A stretch of 64,000 bases of DNA from Gonocerus acuteangulatus (taxonomy: Eukaryota > Arthropoda > Insecta > Hemiptera > Coreidae): positions 119,086,015 to 119,150,014 of the forward strand of contig OX328123.1 in assembly GCA_946811695.1 (NCBI GenBank), written 5' to 3'. The notes below the pieces were generated by a model. It worked only from the letters and a program-made list of their open reading frames with translations, ran no database searches and was not told where the DNA came from. Positions 11,265-19,853 of the stretch are shown here, piece after piece. Positions within the stretch are counted from its first letter, which is position 1, and each line of letters opens with the position of its first letter. Made by a program: the position numbers and the translations under genes.

Positions 11265-11418
11265 TAAACAAGGATGAACAGAGTTAATTCTAATTTATAA
11301 ACAGAAGGATACGATTTTTTTTAAATTTTAATCCTTTTTTACATAAATTAGTATTACCTCTGTTCATTCTTGTTTACAGCCCAGATGAAGACTTGAATCT
11401 CTAGCCGAAACGTCGATA
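11265..11418. repeat. Second foldback repeat with a degenerate ribozyme-like tail
   Basis: Arms CTGTAAACAAGGATGAACAG (from 11,268) and its inverted partner ending at about 11,379 flank an AT-rich loop. Immediately downstream, 11,382-11,414 has an AGATGAAGA block, a short stem and GAAACGTC. This resembles the hammerhead-like motif at 7131-7175 but with a broken CTGA core. Confidence 0.6.
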
Positions 11419-12689
11419 AAAATAAAACTCATTTTCTTATAATAAAATGTAGTTTAATTATGATACAACACGACCGAACCCTGACAATATCTTCCGTCAT
11501 AAAAAATATTACTTTCGCACAAAAAAAATAGGAAGTTTCATCCCAATTTATTTAACCTAGTCATTGAGTATAAATTGTTGGTTGGTTTGTTGTTCTATTT
11601 TGAAGTTCAGCAGACATGTTTTGGAAGGAGTGTTGAGTTGAACTGGCGACGACCAGGCCATGGGCTATGGCCTTCGTTTTATTTTATCTCACTTCTTATC
11701 GTGCATTCTCGCTTACAATCTTCCTTGTTGTGTCTTTATTTTCATTTTTTGCGTAGTGTTGACTTTGTTATTGACGTGCAACGGGTCGGTTATGAAGTTT
11801 TCGATTATGAAATTCGCTGTAGTATTCCTAAACCACCCCAAAATGTGTTAAAATTTACAAATCAATATCAGATTTTAATACATGTCATCTTTCGCATTTA
11901 CAATGTATAGCTAGTATTTGGTGGTTTGGGACACAATAGGTCTTATAGGTCGTGTTACTTTCCCCTTAGGGTGCCCTGATTCTATCTATCTAGTATTTGT
12001 TTCAAAGATGTTCTACGTAACTGGGATTTACATTTTAGTTTTTCAGGTAAGCGTTCATCAACTTAGAAACCAGTAGGTAGGATAGACAACAGTTCTGATA
12101 CTTGAAACCAAAGACTAATTAATCTCATGTTCTTTGTTTGTACAAGTCCAAAAAGGCAGTAACTTCGTCATCTTAGCCTGTTTCCTTCGTATCATTTCAA
12201 AAACTTGGAATAGATACAGTTTTTATTTATATTTAGTTTTGATATTTCGTGAAGATTTGAAACACCAACTCCAATGACATTCGAGTTATAAGAAGCAGTT
12301 CAAACGAACGAAAATGTTTTCAAAGAGAATTTTGTTACCTTCGAATGATAACTATTACTTACCATGATCTCCCACTAGTTTTCGAGATATTTAAGAAATA
12401 TATTGATAATATAAGAAACTTCTCATGTCCGTTCATACATTTTTTTCTTATACTTCCTCGACAACAACTGTAGGCAAGATTTTTTTTCTTACTTTGGAAA
12501 TGTCAAACATCTCTAACTTTTTTTTAACTCAATCCGCCAGCTTCAGGTATCCAAAACTCTATTGTGGCCCACTTCTCTCAAAATCTGCTACAGGTAATTG
12601 CTACTATTCTTTTTATGGGGTTTAGCCGAAAAAAATCAATATTCCGCTAGGTGGATTTGGTATTTAAGAAGCCTCACTTTTCGTTTAAG
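11419..12689. other. No gene seen
   Basis: A 111-codon open frame at 11,575-11,910 is hydrophobic and aromatic-rich with no recognised domain. I do not consider it a supported gene. Confidence 0.35.
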
Positions 12690-13065
12690 AAAGAATATTT
12701 TTATACCAAAATATATATATTTTGTACACACACAAGTTTCCTTGCTCCCCTTAGGCTGGAAACCAGCATGAGTATTTATATTCCTATTATGAAATATATA
12801 GAAATATATACATGGTGAACTAGGATTTCTGAAGCGTGAAACGTTCTTTTGCGTTGACGTCATAAGCCGGATTCCTCACGGGGAGAGAGGAAACGCGCTA
12901 AGTGCTATTACTTAAAATAAAACAGAGTTGCAGAGAGAACATGTTTACAACAGCTATTTAGTATTCTGAGAAGAACAAGCAAACGGTGTTATCTAGGAAT
13001 TCTTCTAAACTCTTTTCCAAATTACTCCATTCCTCTATGACTCCGCTGCTAATCGCAGACACGTG
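12690..13065 (-). repeat. Diverged repeat, inverted partner of 3918-4275, at the Polinton edge
   Basis: Read on the minus strand it matches the 3.9-4.3 kb repeat (GGAATGGAGTAATTTGGAAA, CTGTTTTATTTTAAGT) and ends in an F1-like head (GCGCGTTTCCTCTCTCCCC, then a TTATGACGTCAACGC block). The Polinton inserted just beyond it. Confidence 0.55.
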
Positions 13066-13079
13066 CAAATATTTCGAAT

Positions 13080-13085
13080 ATCTAC
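13080..13085. repeat. Left target site duplication of the Polinton (ATCTAC)
   Basis: ATCTAC directly precedes the left terminus and is repeated exactly after the right terminus at 29,312-29,317. Six bases is the size known for Polinton insertions. Confidence 0.95.
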
Positions 13086-13757
13086 AGTAGATGTAATATA
13101 GGGTTTCTGGCGCAGTCTTCAAAATTCCCTATTTCCCCGAAAAAACCTGATCGTCGATTTTTGTAGGATTTTTCATTTTTATCTCAAACATCTAATTTTT
13201 TTAAAAAATATACATTTTCTAACATATTTCTTTAAAACCTAACAAATAAAAAAAAAATACATATTTTTAACATATTTCTTTAAAACGATACAAAAATTGG
13301 GATCACCCCCAAAAAGTAAAAATATTATATAATTAATTTAATTATTATTTCCATTTGTTATACACGTTTAATCATCAATATCACTTTCAGATTTCTTAGA
13401 TTTAGATCTATTTTCATTTTTATTTTCTCGGAAGTCAATAATATGAATTTTCTTCCCATCATTTAATTCTTTTAAACCGTCATAAACGAATAATAGTTTT
13501 TGTGAATTTAATTGTTGAATATCTTTTTTATTTAATTTGTCATTAAATCTATCTGGTAGATAAACTTGAAATTTATCTTCCTTATCTTTTAACGTAACAA
13601 CTATACGTTTTCCAAATTTTGTAATACTTTCTTTAAATTCTTTAATTGAATAAGATTGACCACATTCCAATTCTGTTAGTTTCTTTATTGGATTATTTTG
13701 ACATTGACCAACTCGTTGGATCTTTTTTAATACTTCCATTTATTAGAAATGAAATTT
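13086..13757. repeat. Left terminal inverted repeat of the Polinton, 672 bp
   Basis: It matches the reverse complement of 28,640-29,311 from AGTAGATGTAATATAGGG inward. I saw no differences by eye. It stops abruptly at 13,757, where the two sides diverge, and includes the whole gene at 13,368-13,739. Confidence 0.95.
13368..13739 (-). CDS. TIR-borne conserved Polinton protein, left copy (123 aa)
   Basis: The protein is identical to that at 28,658-29,029 because the whole gene lies inside the terminal inverted repeat. It has a small globular part with the pattern TKFGKRIVVTL, VYLPDRF and LLFVYDGL, and a lysine-serine-acidic tail ending SDIDD. Similar small proteins recur in Polintons of invertebrates. 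The strand-rich pattern could suit an OB-like nucleic-acid-binding fold, but that is my inference. The start is ATG within AATAAATGG at 13,739. Upstream of the start this copy leaves the TIR after 18 bp, so its promoter differs from that of the right copy: here a TTTTATAAAA box lies about 40 bp upstream. Confidence 0.85.
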   Translation of the reverse strand: MEVLKKIQRVGQCQNNPIKKLTELECGQSYSIKEFKESITKFGKRIVVTLKDKEDKFQVYLPDRFNDKLNKKDIQQLNSQKLLFVYDGLKELNDGKKIHIIDFRENKNENRSKSKKSESDIDD

Positions 13758-14612
13758 ATCAAATAAAATTAATCAATTTTATAAAAACCTTTATTACAAT
13801 TATATTTTCGTACACTGAGAATGCTCTATATAAATCCACCATTTGTTATCGAAGTGGGGCGGGGTATCTGAATGATATCACATATGGGCGGAGGTTCCGG
13901 TGGGTGTACTCGCTTGATTGCTGCTGCAGTCTGGTATTGATTTTTTGAACTACCAACAACTAACAACCTTTCTATTTGTTAATTTTCGACTGATTTCGAG
14001 AATTTCTTAAATATTAATTAATGAAAATAGATTAATCTGATAATTTAAAACTATTAACTAAATAACAAACAAATACTTGGATGGAATAAACAATCTAATA
14101 ACAAGTAATAGACTATTAAAGTCGTAAGTTCTCGGTTTCATCATTCATACAGGATTCTAGTATATATACAACAGTCAATAGTATTTCAGACGTGGAAAAG
14201 TGAGAGAACCAAATGTATCTCATCACCGATGTACCGAGATGGCCATAGGTACACCGGAAACGATGTGACGCATGCGGTGATCTCATAGAGCATGCCATTT
14301 TCCTCAAAAATACCTCACGCTCACCTTACTTTGTAAAATCTAAAAAAAAGTTACCAAGCCTGAAAAGTTGACAGACGGCTATAAACGCCTGATGGTCCGT
14401 GATGGGCTCAAGCAACTCAAAAATAACGAGTTGAACACTTCCAAAGGAAGTACAAAGGTAACTAAAGAACAAAGTAAGGTTGAAGCCAAAAGGAGAGAGG
14501 AAGGAGAATACGGGGTATTTTTGCACATTTTTAGAAAAAATTAAAAATAAAAAAATTAACCATTACTTTCAAAGTCTTGAGAGACATAAATAAATCTTAA
14601 ATATTTGTCATT
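13758..14612. other. Non-coding gap in the Polinton with a GC-richer patch
   Basis: No convincing viral gene lies between the left TIR and the capsid gene. Positions 14,160-14,525 are less AT-rich than the rest of the element. They include a plus-strand frame (about 14,343-14,544) with a lysine-rich composition and a minus-strand frame at 14,116-14,307; neither has a recognised domain. The patch may be captured host or transposon DNA. Confidence 0.45.
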
Positions 14613-15821
14613 CTAAATTTCTATTAAATCATTCTTTATAAAATCATATTTCAACTTTTTCTCAGAAACAATAATCACATATATATTTGTACCACCAGGA
14701 ACTACATTCTGAAAATCAACATTCAGAATAATATTATTTTTACTATTTGAAATATTAATTGGTCCTTTTCTAACATCTATTACATATAAAGGTCTATTTT
14801 TTATGAAATCATCAGGATCATAAAGCATATTCATATTTCCGATATAAGACCTTTTATAATCTTTATACATATCATATAATAATGAATAATTGTTCTCTTT
14901 AATATCTAAATTTAACATTTCTTCCGGATAATATGTTTCATTAATTTTAACTCTAATATTTCTAACATCAACATGGTCAAATTTAGAAGGATCTTTCTTT
15001 TGATCATTTCTTCTCGATGTTTGGAATCCTACAATTATGAATTTCGGTTTATCAATGTTCCTATAAATATTAGTTATATCAAAACTTAAATTTGATCCCA
15101 TAATACCAGTTTTTTCAATACACTCCCAAGTTTTAAATACAAATTCTTGTGTTCCACCAAACTTGTCCATCTCATTAATTAATTCAATTTTTGAAGGTGT
15201 TGAATACTCTATGATAGGAACACGTAAATAAAAATCAGTTATTGTAATTTTACCTGTAGGTGCATAAGACTTTCCATCTGCTTGAAGTGATAGAAAAATC
15301 CCGTCATCATCAGTGTTTCTAAGAAATGTTATTAAAAATCCTCCTTTGTATATTGGTATGTTTATACCTCCAAAATATCCTAATCCTAAATCGTTTAAGG
15401 TTCCACAATAATTAAATTTTCCATATTTATGATCACATTTCACTGCACCATTCATTTTAGACAAAGTTTCATCTTGAGACAGTGATATCGTATGTTTTAC
15501 AGTACTTATAATACCTGGATCTTCAATTCTATCAATTAATTTGTTATGTTTTTTTACTTCTATACTTCGAAATAAGAAAGGAATAAAATTATCTATTAAT
15601 TTAGTTCCCGAATTCATACCATAGTGTTCACCATCTTTGGCATTGAAAGAACCTGAAATAACAAACTGAAAATGGGAACTTAAAAAATTATCACCAACAT
15701 CGATTAAGAATTCTATTCTCTGATTTTCTTTATTAAAATTCAATTCGGTATTATTCGATGGGAAAAAATGTTTAAATTGTTGTTTTTCTATATTAGGATT
15801 ATATTTTGAATACATCTCCAT
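14613..15821 (-). CDS. Polinton major capsid protein (double jelly-roll, hexon-like)
   Basis: At 402 residues it is strand-rich throughout. It carries the C-terminal signature of Polinton capsid proteins: IIVGFQTSRR, then FDHVDVRNIRVKIN with YPEE, a SLLYDMYKDYKRSYIG helix segment, and a LYVIDVRKGP strand near residues 345-360. In the family, two jelly-roll domains trimerise to build the icosahedral shell. The gene starts at 15,821 in the AATAAATGG context, following the tryptophan-repeat gene in the same direction with a hairpin at 15,871-15,894 between them. The frame is complete and no residue loss is evident. The assignment rests on sequence pattern; a structural model would settle it. Confidence 0.85.
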   Translation of the reverse strand: MEMYSKYNPNIEKQQFKHFFPSNNTELNFNKENQRIEFLIDVGDNFLSSHFQFVISGSFNAKDGEHYGMNSGTKLIDNFIPFLFRSIEVKKHNKLIDRIEDPGIISTVKHTISLSQDETLSKMNGAVKCDHKYGKFNYCGTLNDLGLGYFGGINIPIYKGGFLITFLRNTDDDGIFLSLQADGKSYAPTGKITITDFYLRVPIIEYSTPSKIELINEMDKFGGTQEFVFKTWECIEKTGIMGSNLSFDITNIYRNIDKPKFIIVGFQTSRRNDQKKDPSKFDHVDVRNIRVKINETYYPEEMLNLDIKENNYSLLYDMYKDYKRSYIGNMNMLYDPDDFIKNRPLYVIDVRKGPINISNSKNNIILNVDFQNVVPGGTNIYVIIVSEKKLKYDFIKNDLIEI

Positions 15822-15870
15822 TTATTAAGATAAAAAATCTTTATAATTTAAAAACTAGTTTATAATTATT

Positions 15871-15894
15871 AGACCCCGTCTCAGAGACGAGGTT
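15871..15894 (-). terminator. Hairpin between tryptophan-repeat and capsid genes
   Basis: ACCCCGTCTC and GAGACGAGGT can pair over a very short loop. The hairpin sits 8 bp downstream of the stop of the gene ending at 15,902. It resembles the hairpins after the 487-residue gene and PolB, so a role in mRNA 3'-end formation is inferred. Confidence 0.5.
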
Positions 15895-15901
15895 TGAAAA
15901 T

Positions 15902-16333
15902 TTAAAAAACATAATTTATTAATGAAGGTACAGTATCAACATTAAATCTATTTTTATAATATTTCGAAAATTCTTCATAATGTTCTTGTTTAAATTCATT
16001 TGATATATCAGTTCTTTCGAAAATTATTATCCAATTAACCAAATGTTTATATTTTATTAAATTATCTGGAGAAAACTTTTGATAAAAAGACATAATGTTC
16101 CAATCAAATAATGAGTAATAAAACTCGATCTTTTGTTCATCAATTTTCTGATATCTCGAAATGATTTTCCAATCTATTTTATTTGAAAACATTCCTAATT
16201 CTTCTAATTTAAACGGATGGTATTGTGAAACAAGTTTCCAATTTAATTTATTCTGAAATACAATTAAAAATTCTGTTGTTAAACCAGGAAATGAAGATAT
16301 TTCATCCCAATCATTATTTTGTGTTGTCTCCAT
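15902..16333 (-). CDS. Tryptophan-repeat protein (143 aa)
   Basis: Four to five degenerate units of about 23 residues each contain W-x-x-(I/L/V) followed by S-x-(Y/F)-(Q/H): NWKLVSQYH, DWKIISRYQ, DWNIMSFYQ and NWIIIFERT. Between them lie helices with aromatic and acidic residues. Repeats of this kind occur in proteins of large DNA viruses and some Polintons, but I know no assigned function. The gene sits in the late-type minus cluster between the coiled-coil gene and the capsid gene and starts at AATAAATGG, so a structural or assembly role is possible. Confidence 0.7.
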   Translation of the reverse strand: METTQNNDWDEISSFPGLTTEFLIVFQNKLNWKLVSQYHPFKLEELGMFSNKIDWKIISRYQKIDEQKIEFYYSLFDWNIMSFYQKFSPDNLIKYKHLVNWIIIFERTDISNEFKQEHYEEFSKYYKNRFNVDTVPSLINYVF

Positions 16334-16390
16334 TTATTAAGAAAAAAATCTTTTTAATTTTCAAAATTGTTACCACTTTAGGAAATAATA

Positions 16391-17227
16391 CTATTCGGAA
16401 GGTAAAGCAATATAATGAAGTTCTCTTCGCAGTTCTGATACTTTTGTGTTTAATTCTTTTCTTATTATTTCTATTTCTTTAAGAATACTTTCATTTAGTG
16501 ATTTTTTATATTCTTCTTTCGCTATGTCTTTTTCCAGTTCTTCTATTTTATTGTTTAAATCTTTCATAAATTGTTCTACTTGTGGGTAATAACTATTATA
16601 TAAAGTGTCAGAAAATATTTGAAGATGTATTTGTAACTCTTCTTCTTTCAAATATTCTTCCATTTTGTTCTTTATATCACTATCAACTTGTACTGGTATA
16701 ACATCACTAATTAAATCCTGAGTGAGTTTTTTCATCTTTTCATCTAAATCTTCTTTAGTTGTATATTCAAATAATTTCTCATCGATGATCTCTTCAAATT
16801 CTTTTGTATCAGTTGTTCTTTTATCTCTTTTATTTTCATTAATTGCCCTCTCTATCATCGTTTTCACTTGTTTCATAATAACTACATCATTATTATCTCT
16901 TCCTTCTGAAACACTGACAAGTCTTTTTTTATTAAAACCAATATAACTTTTAGTAAATGTAAACAATGAACCGATAATTTCATCAACTTTTACTTTTAAT
17001 TCATTCTTTAATTTATTATTAAAATCATTTTTTAAATCATTCTTTAATTTATTTTCATCATCTTTTAATTTTGTTTGGAATGTTGAGAATTCTGTTCTAA
17101 AAGAATTTGAAAGTTCATTTACAATATCACTTTTTAATTTCGTTTCATCAATATCGCCAGATTCCGGAAAAACAATTTGATTTCCTAAAACATCAAATTT
17201 TAAAATAACTCTTGAATAAGATTCCAT
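16391..17227 (-). CDS. Coiled-coil virion-type protein (278 aa)
   Basis: Two long heptad-like regions are visible: residues about 25-85, rich in K/D/N with regularly spaced L, I and F, and residues about 205-275, ending in a run of helix-forming residues such as KEIEIIRKELNTKVSELRRE. The N-terminus (VILKFDVLGNQIVFPESG) looks like a short strand pair. No enzymatic motif is visible. The start ATG at 17,227 lies inside the 3' end of the protease gene (28-bp overlap), so the two are probably expressed from overlapping transcripts. A trimeric fibre or tail-like role is possible but unproven. Confidence 0.7.
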   Translation of the reverse strand: MESYSRVILKFDVLGNQIVFPESGDIDETKLKSDIVNELSNSFRTEFSTFQTKLKDDENKLKNDLKNDFNNKLKNELKVKVDEIIGSLFTFTKSYIGFNKKRLVSVSEGRDNNDVVIMKQVKTMIERAINENKRDKRTTDTKEFEEIIDEKLFEYTTKEDLDEKMKKLTQDLISDVIPVQVDSDIKNKMEEYLKEEELQIHLQIFSDTLYNSYYPQVEQFMKDLNNKIEELEKDIAKEEYKKSLNESILKEIEIIRKELNTKVSELRRELHYIALPSE

Positions 17228-17547
17228 TTCTTTCTATTTATTATATTTAAAATTTCATTAAAATCCATATCTTTAGAAAAGAATTTAAGAACTAACAAAC
17301 ATAAATGTCCACAAATAGGTGGATCATTAATTTCTTGAAGTCTGTCTTCATTATATATTAAATTATCTTTTCCCAAATATATAACTAATTCCTTTGATGG
17401 ATGTAAGTTTCCATATGAATTAAAATAATATTTTTTATTTCCATTTTTATAATAAGAAACCCAGTGAGTACCATTTCCGAAAGAATTATCAATGTTTACA
17501 ATTCCACACTCAATATTTCTAGGATGTTTCGGAAGTTCATCTTTCAT
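17200..17547 (-). CDS. Adenain-like cysteine protease (maturation protease)
   Basis: The catalytic set of adenovirus/Polinton proteases is present: His28 in GTHW, Asn43 in FNSYG and Cys79 in ICGHLC, with Gln71 placed for the oxyanion hole. The family's N-terminal helix and the strand before this Met are also encoded, at 17,548-17,622 in the same frame, but no ATG precedes them. That frame is closed by a TAA at 17,632-17,634 and begins within an A12 tract shared with the upstream pX gene. The Met at 17,547 is thus likely not the true N-terminus. In the family this enzyme cleaves capsid precursors during maturation. Confidence 0.85.
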   Translation of the reverse strand: MKDELPKHPRNIECGIVNIDNSFGNGTHWVSYYKNGNKKYYFNSYGNLHPSKELVIYLGKDNLIYNEDRLQEINDPPICGHLCLLVLKFFSKDMDFNEILNIINRKKWNLIQELF

Positions 17548-17633
17548 AAAAACTCCTCTAAAATGTTTTATGTTTAACTTCTTAACGATATTCTCGATAT
17601 CAAAATTAGATAAAGGAGTTATTTTTTTTTTTT
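17548..17633 (-). other. Upstream extension of the protease frame and A12 slippery tract
   Basis: The minus strand shows twelve A at 17,622-17,633, at which the pX frame ends in four lysine codons and TAA. In the -1 frame relative to pX, translation continues without stop through sequence typical of the protease N-terminus into the annotated ORF. Either programmed slippage or frameshifting at this tract makes a pX-protease product, or a base is missing from the tract (mutation or sequencing error). Confidence 0.6.
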
Positions 17634-18035
17634 AACTGTTACAAGTTTTCCTCCCTGTTTCTTTTCCATTTCTTTATTATGTCTTGTTTGTTCTTCTATT
17701 AGTTTATCTTTATATCTTTTATCGATAACCGAGTTTGCAATAGAACTTGCTCCACTCGCTAAAGCAGCTAAAGCTCCTAATCCTGCAAAAATTAAAGGAA
17801 GTATTCCACCATCTTTTTCATTTTCTCTTAATTGTTTATATGTTAATTTAATTCTAGTTCCCTTTCCGTCTTTAGCATTTCTGTTAATCTTATCGATCTG
17901 TCTTTGAGTTAACAAAATTGAATTATTTCCTTTTTTTGTATCGATTGTAACATCAGTTTTCTTTTTTACAGCACCAATAATTTTAGATTTTTGACCTTCC
18001 GTTAGTGAAATTTTAAAAGGTTTATACTCACTCAT
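17619..18035 (-). CDS. pX/pVI-like small basic protein with hydrophobic segment (138 aa)
   Basis: The N-terminal half is basic with GQKSKIIGAVKKK and LTQRQIDKI. Residues about 76-98 form a small-residue hydrophobic helix (ILPLIFAGLGALAALASGA). The C-terminus is a charged helix ending in four lysines. This order resembles the minor core and membrane-active proteins that adenoviruses and Polintons encode next to the protease, usually as protease substrates. The small GG motifs at the segment's edges could be cleavage sites, which is inference. The gene is immediately upstream of the protease and ends in the A12 tract. Confidence 0.7.
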   Translation of the reverse strand: MSEYKPFKISLTEGQKSKIIGAVKKKTDVTIDTKKGNNSILLTQRQIDKINRNAKDGKGTRIKLTYKQLRENEKDGGILPLIFAGLGALAALASGASSIANSVIDKRYKDKLIEEQTRHNKEMEKKQGGKLVTVKKKK

Positions 18036-18090
18036 TTTCTTTAATTTATAATGAATAAAAAAGAATATAAATTCTTTCTACTGGAAATTT

Positions 18091-18125
18091 TTGCAGGATT
18101 TAAAAATGTTCGTTTCTAATAAATG
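18091..18125 (+). promoter_or_regulatory. Early-type promoter motif of the BRO gene
   Basis: TTGCAGGATTTAAAAA is followed by TTCGTTTCTAATAAATGG, ending at the start codon. The same arrangement precedes PolB (24,489-24,522) and the right TIR gene (28,627-28,660), and a weaker version precedes the gene at 24,054. Confidence 0.65.
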
Positions 18126-18953
18126 GAGGGGATTCTAAATATTCTGAACAACAAACTTAACTATAATAATAAAGAAATATTTATGATTTTAGATGAAAAT
18201 AACGATCCTTGGTTTAAAGCTAGAGATATTGCTGAATTATTAGAGTATAAAAAAATAACCAAAGCATATAATCTTGTTGATGAAGAACATAAAACAAATC
18301 TAAATCTTATTTTAGAAGGGTGCTCCTTAGAAGAGCACCCTTCAAATATGCAAGCACATACTATTTTTATTAACGAATTAGGTTTATATTCTTTGATTAT
18401 GAAATCGAAATTACCTCAAGCAAAAGAATTTCAAAAATGGGTTTACAATGTTATCAAAACAATTAGAAAAACAGGGGAGTATAAATTGAAGGAAGAATTA
18501 TACAGTAAAGACAAAATTATAAAAAAGAAAGATGAAAAAATTGAAAATTTAAATAATAAAATAACAAATATCAAATCTGATGTTGTACCTAAAACTAAAG
18601 ATGAAAAATTAAGACATTTTTTCCTATTATTTAAGTTAAACGACTATGAATGTGAATATAGTTATTATGTTATAAGATGTCAAAAAGTATATTTAAAAAG
18701 AGCTGTTGATAAAATAGTTTTAGAACATCAAGATTGTGAGGAGATAATAAAATTCTATGATCCAAATAGTGTTAATTTATATTCTAGAATAAAAGAAAAA
18801 TTAAAAAATGATTTAGAATTTCATGGTAATTATTTTAGAATAAATAATGAAGAATTTAGTGAGGAATATCTAATTATAAAAATAGAGGAATTACACAGTG
18901 AAAAAGAAAATTTAATTCACAACATTTTTTTTATTTATCCAAGTATTATGTGA
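18123..18953 (+). CDS. BRO-family (Bro-N) protein with DUF3627-like C-terminus (276 aa)
   Basis: Residues about 10-118 match the Bro-N domain, with PWFKARDIAELLEY, INELGLYSLIM and AKEFQKWVYNVIKTIRKTG. A lysine-rich coiled coil (about 120-160) follows. The C-terminal region starts at KHFFLLFKLND-like sequence (here LRHFFLLFKLND) and has YYVIRCQKVYLKRA. BRO proteins in baculoviruses, iridoviruses and phages bind DNA and are thought to regulate host or viral expression. This gene is the only plus-strand gene amid the minus cluster and carries the early-type promoter motif. Its last 42 bp overlap the integrase gene tail-to-tail. An 11-bp perfect inverted repeat lies inside the Bro-N coding part at 18,315-18,343. 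Confidence 0.85.
   Translation: MEGILNILNNKLNYNNKEIFMILDENNDPWFKARDIAELLEYKKITKAYNLVDEEHKTNLNLILEGCSLEEHPSNMQAHTIFINELGLYSLIMKSKLPQAKEFQKWVYNVIKTIRKTGEYKLKEELYSKDKIIKKKDEKIENLNNKITNIKSDVVPKTKDEKLRHFFLLFKLNDYECEYSYYVIRCQKVYLKRAVDKIVLEHQDCEEIIKFYDPNSVNLYSRIKEKLKNDLEFHGNYFRINNEEFSEEYLIIKIEELHSEKENLIHNIFFIYPSIM
18315..18343. repeat. Perfect 11-bp stem inside the BRO coding sequence
   Basis: GAAGGGTGCTC at 18,315-18,325 and GAGCACCCTTC at 18,333-18,343 flank a 7-nt loop. It is much more GC-rich than the surrounding gene. Confidence 0.85.
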
Positions 18954-19853
18954 ATTATCAAAACCTAACCATTTGACATAAACTTTATCCCCTTTTCTTT
19001 TTAAAACCTTTTCAACAAGATAATCATGTGGATATTTGGTTTTCATTAATTCTTCTTTATAAAATCTACCTTCGATTTCTTCTTCCTTCAAATCTTTTAA
19101 TTTATAAGTAATAGGAATGGAATTTATTATTTTATTTATTTTAAATACCTCTGTAGACCAATTAGGTGTATATCCTTTTTCAAATATTCCTTTATATTTA
19201 CTTATCCTTACATAATCGTTTAATTTAAATTTCGGTTTTTCATTTTTAACATTGTTATCATTATAAATATTCATTAATACTTCTTCTTCATTTTTCTTAT
19301 TAACTTCTATAGGTTTCATTTTTATAGTTCTATGATAGGAATTATTATATGTTTTAATCAAATCATCTAAAATATCTATCCATTTATAATTTCCTCTCTT
19401 AGAAAATTCTTTCCACATTTTTTCTTTTAATGTTCTATTAAATCTTTCTACTATAGCAGATTTTATTTCACTATAACTAGAATAATGATTGATATTATAT
19501 TCTTTCATTAAATTCTGAAATTCTTTATTATAAAATTCTTTTCCGTTATCCGTTTGTAAATTTTTTGGTTTATTTTTATCGTTCAATATACTTTTTAATG
19601 CTTCAGTCACTAATTTACCAGTTTTATCTTTAACAGGAATTGCCCAAGAAACTTTAGAAAATGTATCTATTACAGTTAAAATATATTTAAATCCTTTATT
19701 AATTTTTGATATTCCTTTTAAACTTCCAGTATTCATCTCAACTAAATCAGATTGCCACAGGTCATTTATTCCTCGAGTTATAATTTTTGTTCTTTCAAAA
19801 TTTCTTCTAACCGGTTTATGAATTTCTTCAATTATTCCTTCTTTTACACTCAT
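18912..19853 (-). CDS. Polinton retroviral-type integrase with chromodomain (313 aa)
   Basis: The DDE core has Asp36 (WQSDLVEM), Asp102 (QTDNGKEF) and a Glu near 136 (AIVERFNRT). The C-terminus (about 265-313) is a chromodomain with YLVEKVLKRKGDKVYVKWLG and HNTWI. The family inserts the element's free ends into host DNA with a 6-bp stagger, which fits the duplication seen here. The N-terminus is short: there is no HHCC zinc finger, and translation begins only about 35 residues before the first Asp. The ATG overlaps the stop of the zinc-ribbon gene as ATGA, so the two may be translated from one mRNA. The 3' end overlaps the BRO gene. Confidence 0.92.
   Translation of the reverse strand: MSVKEGIIEEIHKPVRRNFERTKIITRGINDLWQSDLVEMNTGSLKGISKINKGFKYILTVIDTFSKVSWAIPVKDKTGKLVTEALKSILNDKNKPKNLQTDNGKEFYNKEFQNLMKEYNINHYSSYSEIKSAIVERFNRTLKEKMWKEFSKRGNYKWIDILDDLIKTYNNSYHRTIKMKPIEVNKKNEEEVLMNIYNDNNVKNEKPKFKLNDYVRISKYKGIFEKGYTPNWSTEVFKINKIINSIPITYKLKDLKEEEIEGRFYKEELMKTKYPHDYLVEKVLKRKGDKVYVKWLGFDNSHNTWINKKNVVN

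Noticed and set aside
11575..11910. 111-codon hydrophobic open frame as a membrane protein gene
   Set aside because: A second overlapping frame is equally open, and there is no recognised domain or supporting context.
13646..13948. 100-codon plus-strand frame crossing the left TIR boundary
   Set aside because: It is antisense to the TIR gene in its first third and runs into non-coding DNA; no domain is visible.
16722..16946. Serine/phenylalanine-rich plus-strand frame
   Set aside because: Antisense shadow of the coiled-coil gene; composition is explained by complementing Lys/Glu codons.
17200..17547. Treating the Met at 17,547 as the true start of the protease
   Set aside because: The frame upstream encodes sequence typical of the family's N-terminus, so this Met would remove a conserved part; the real start is unresolved.
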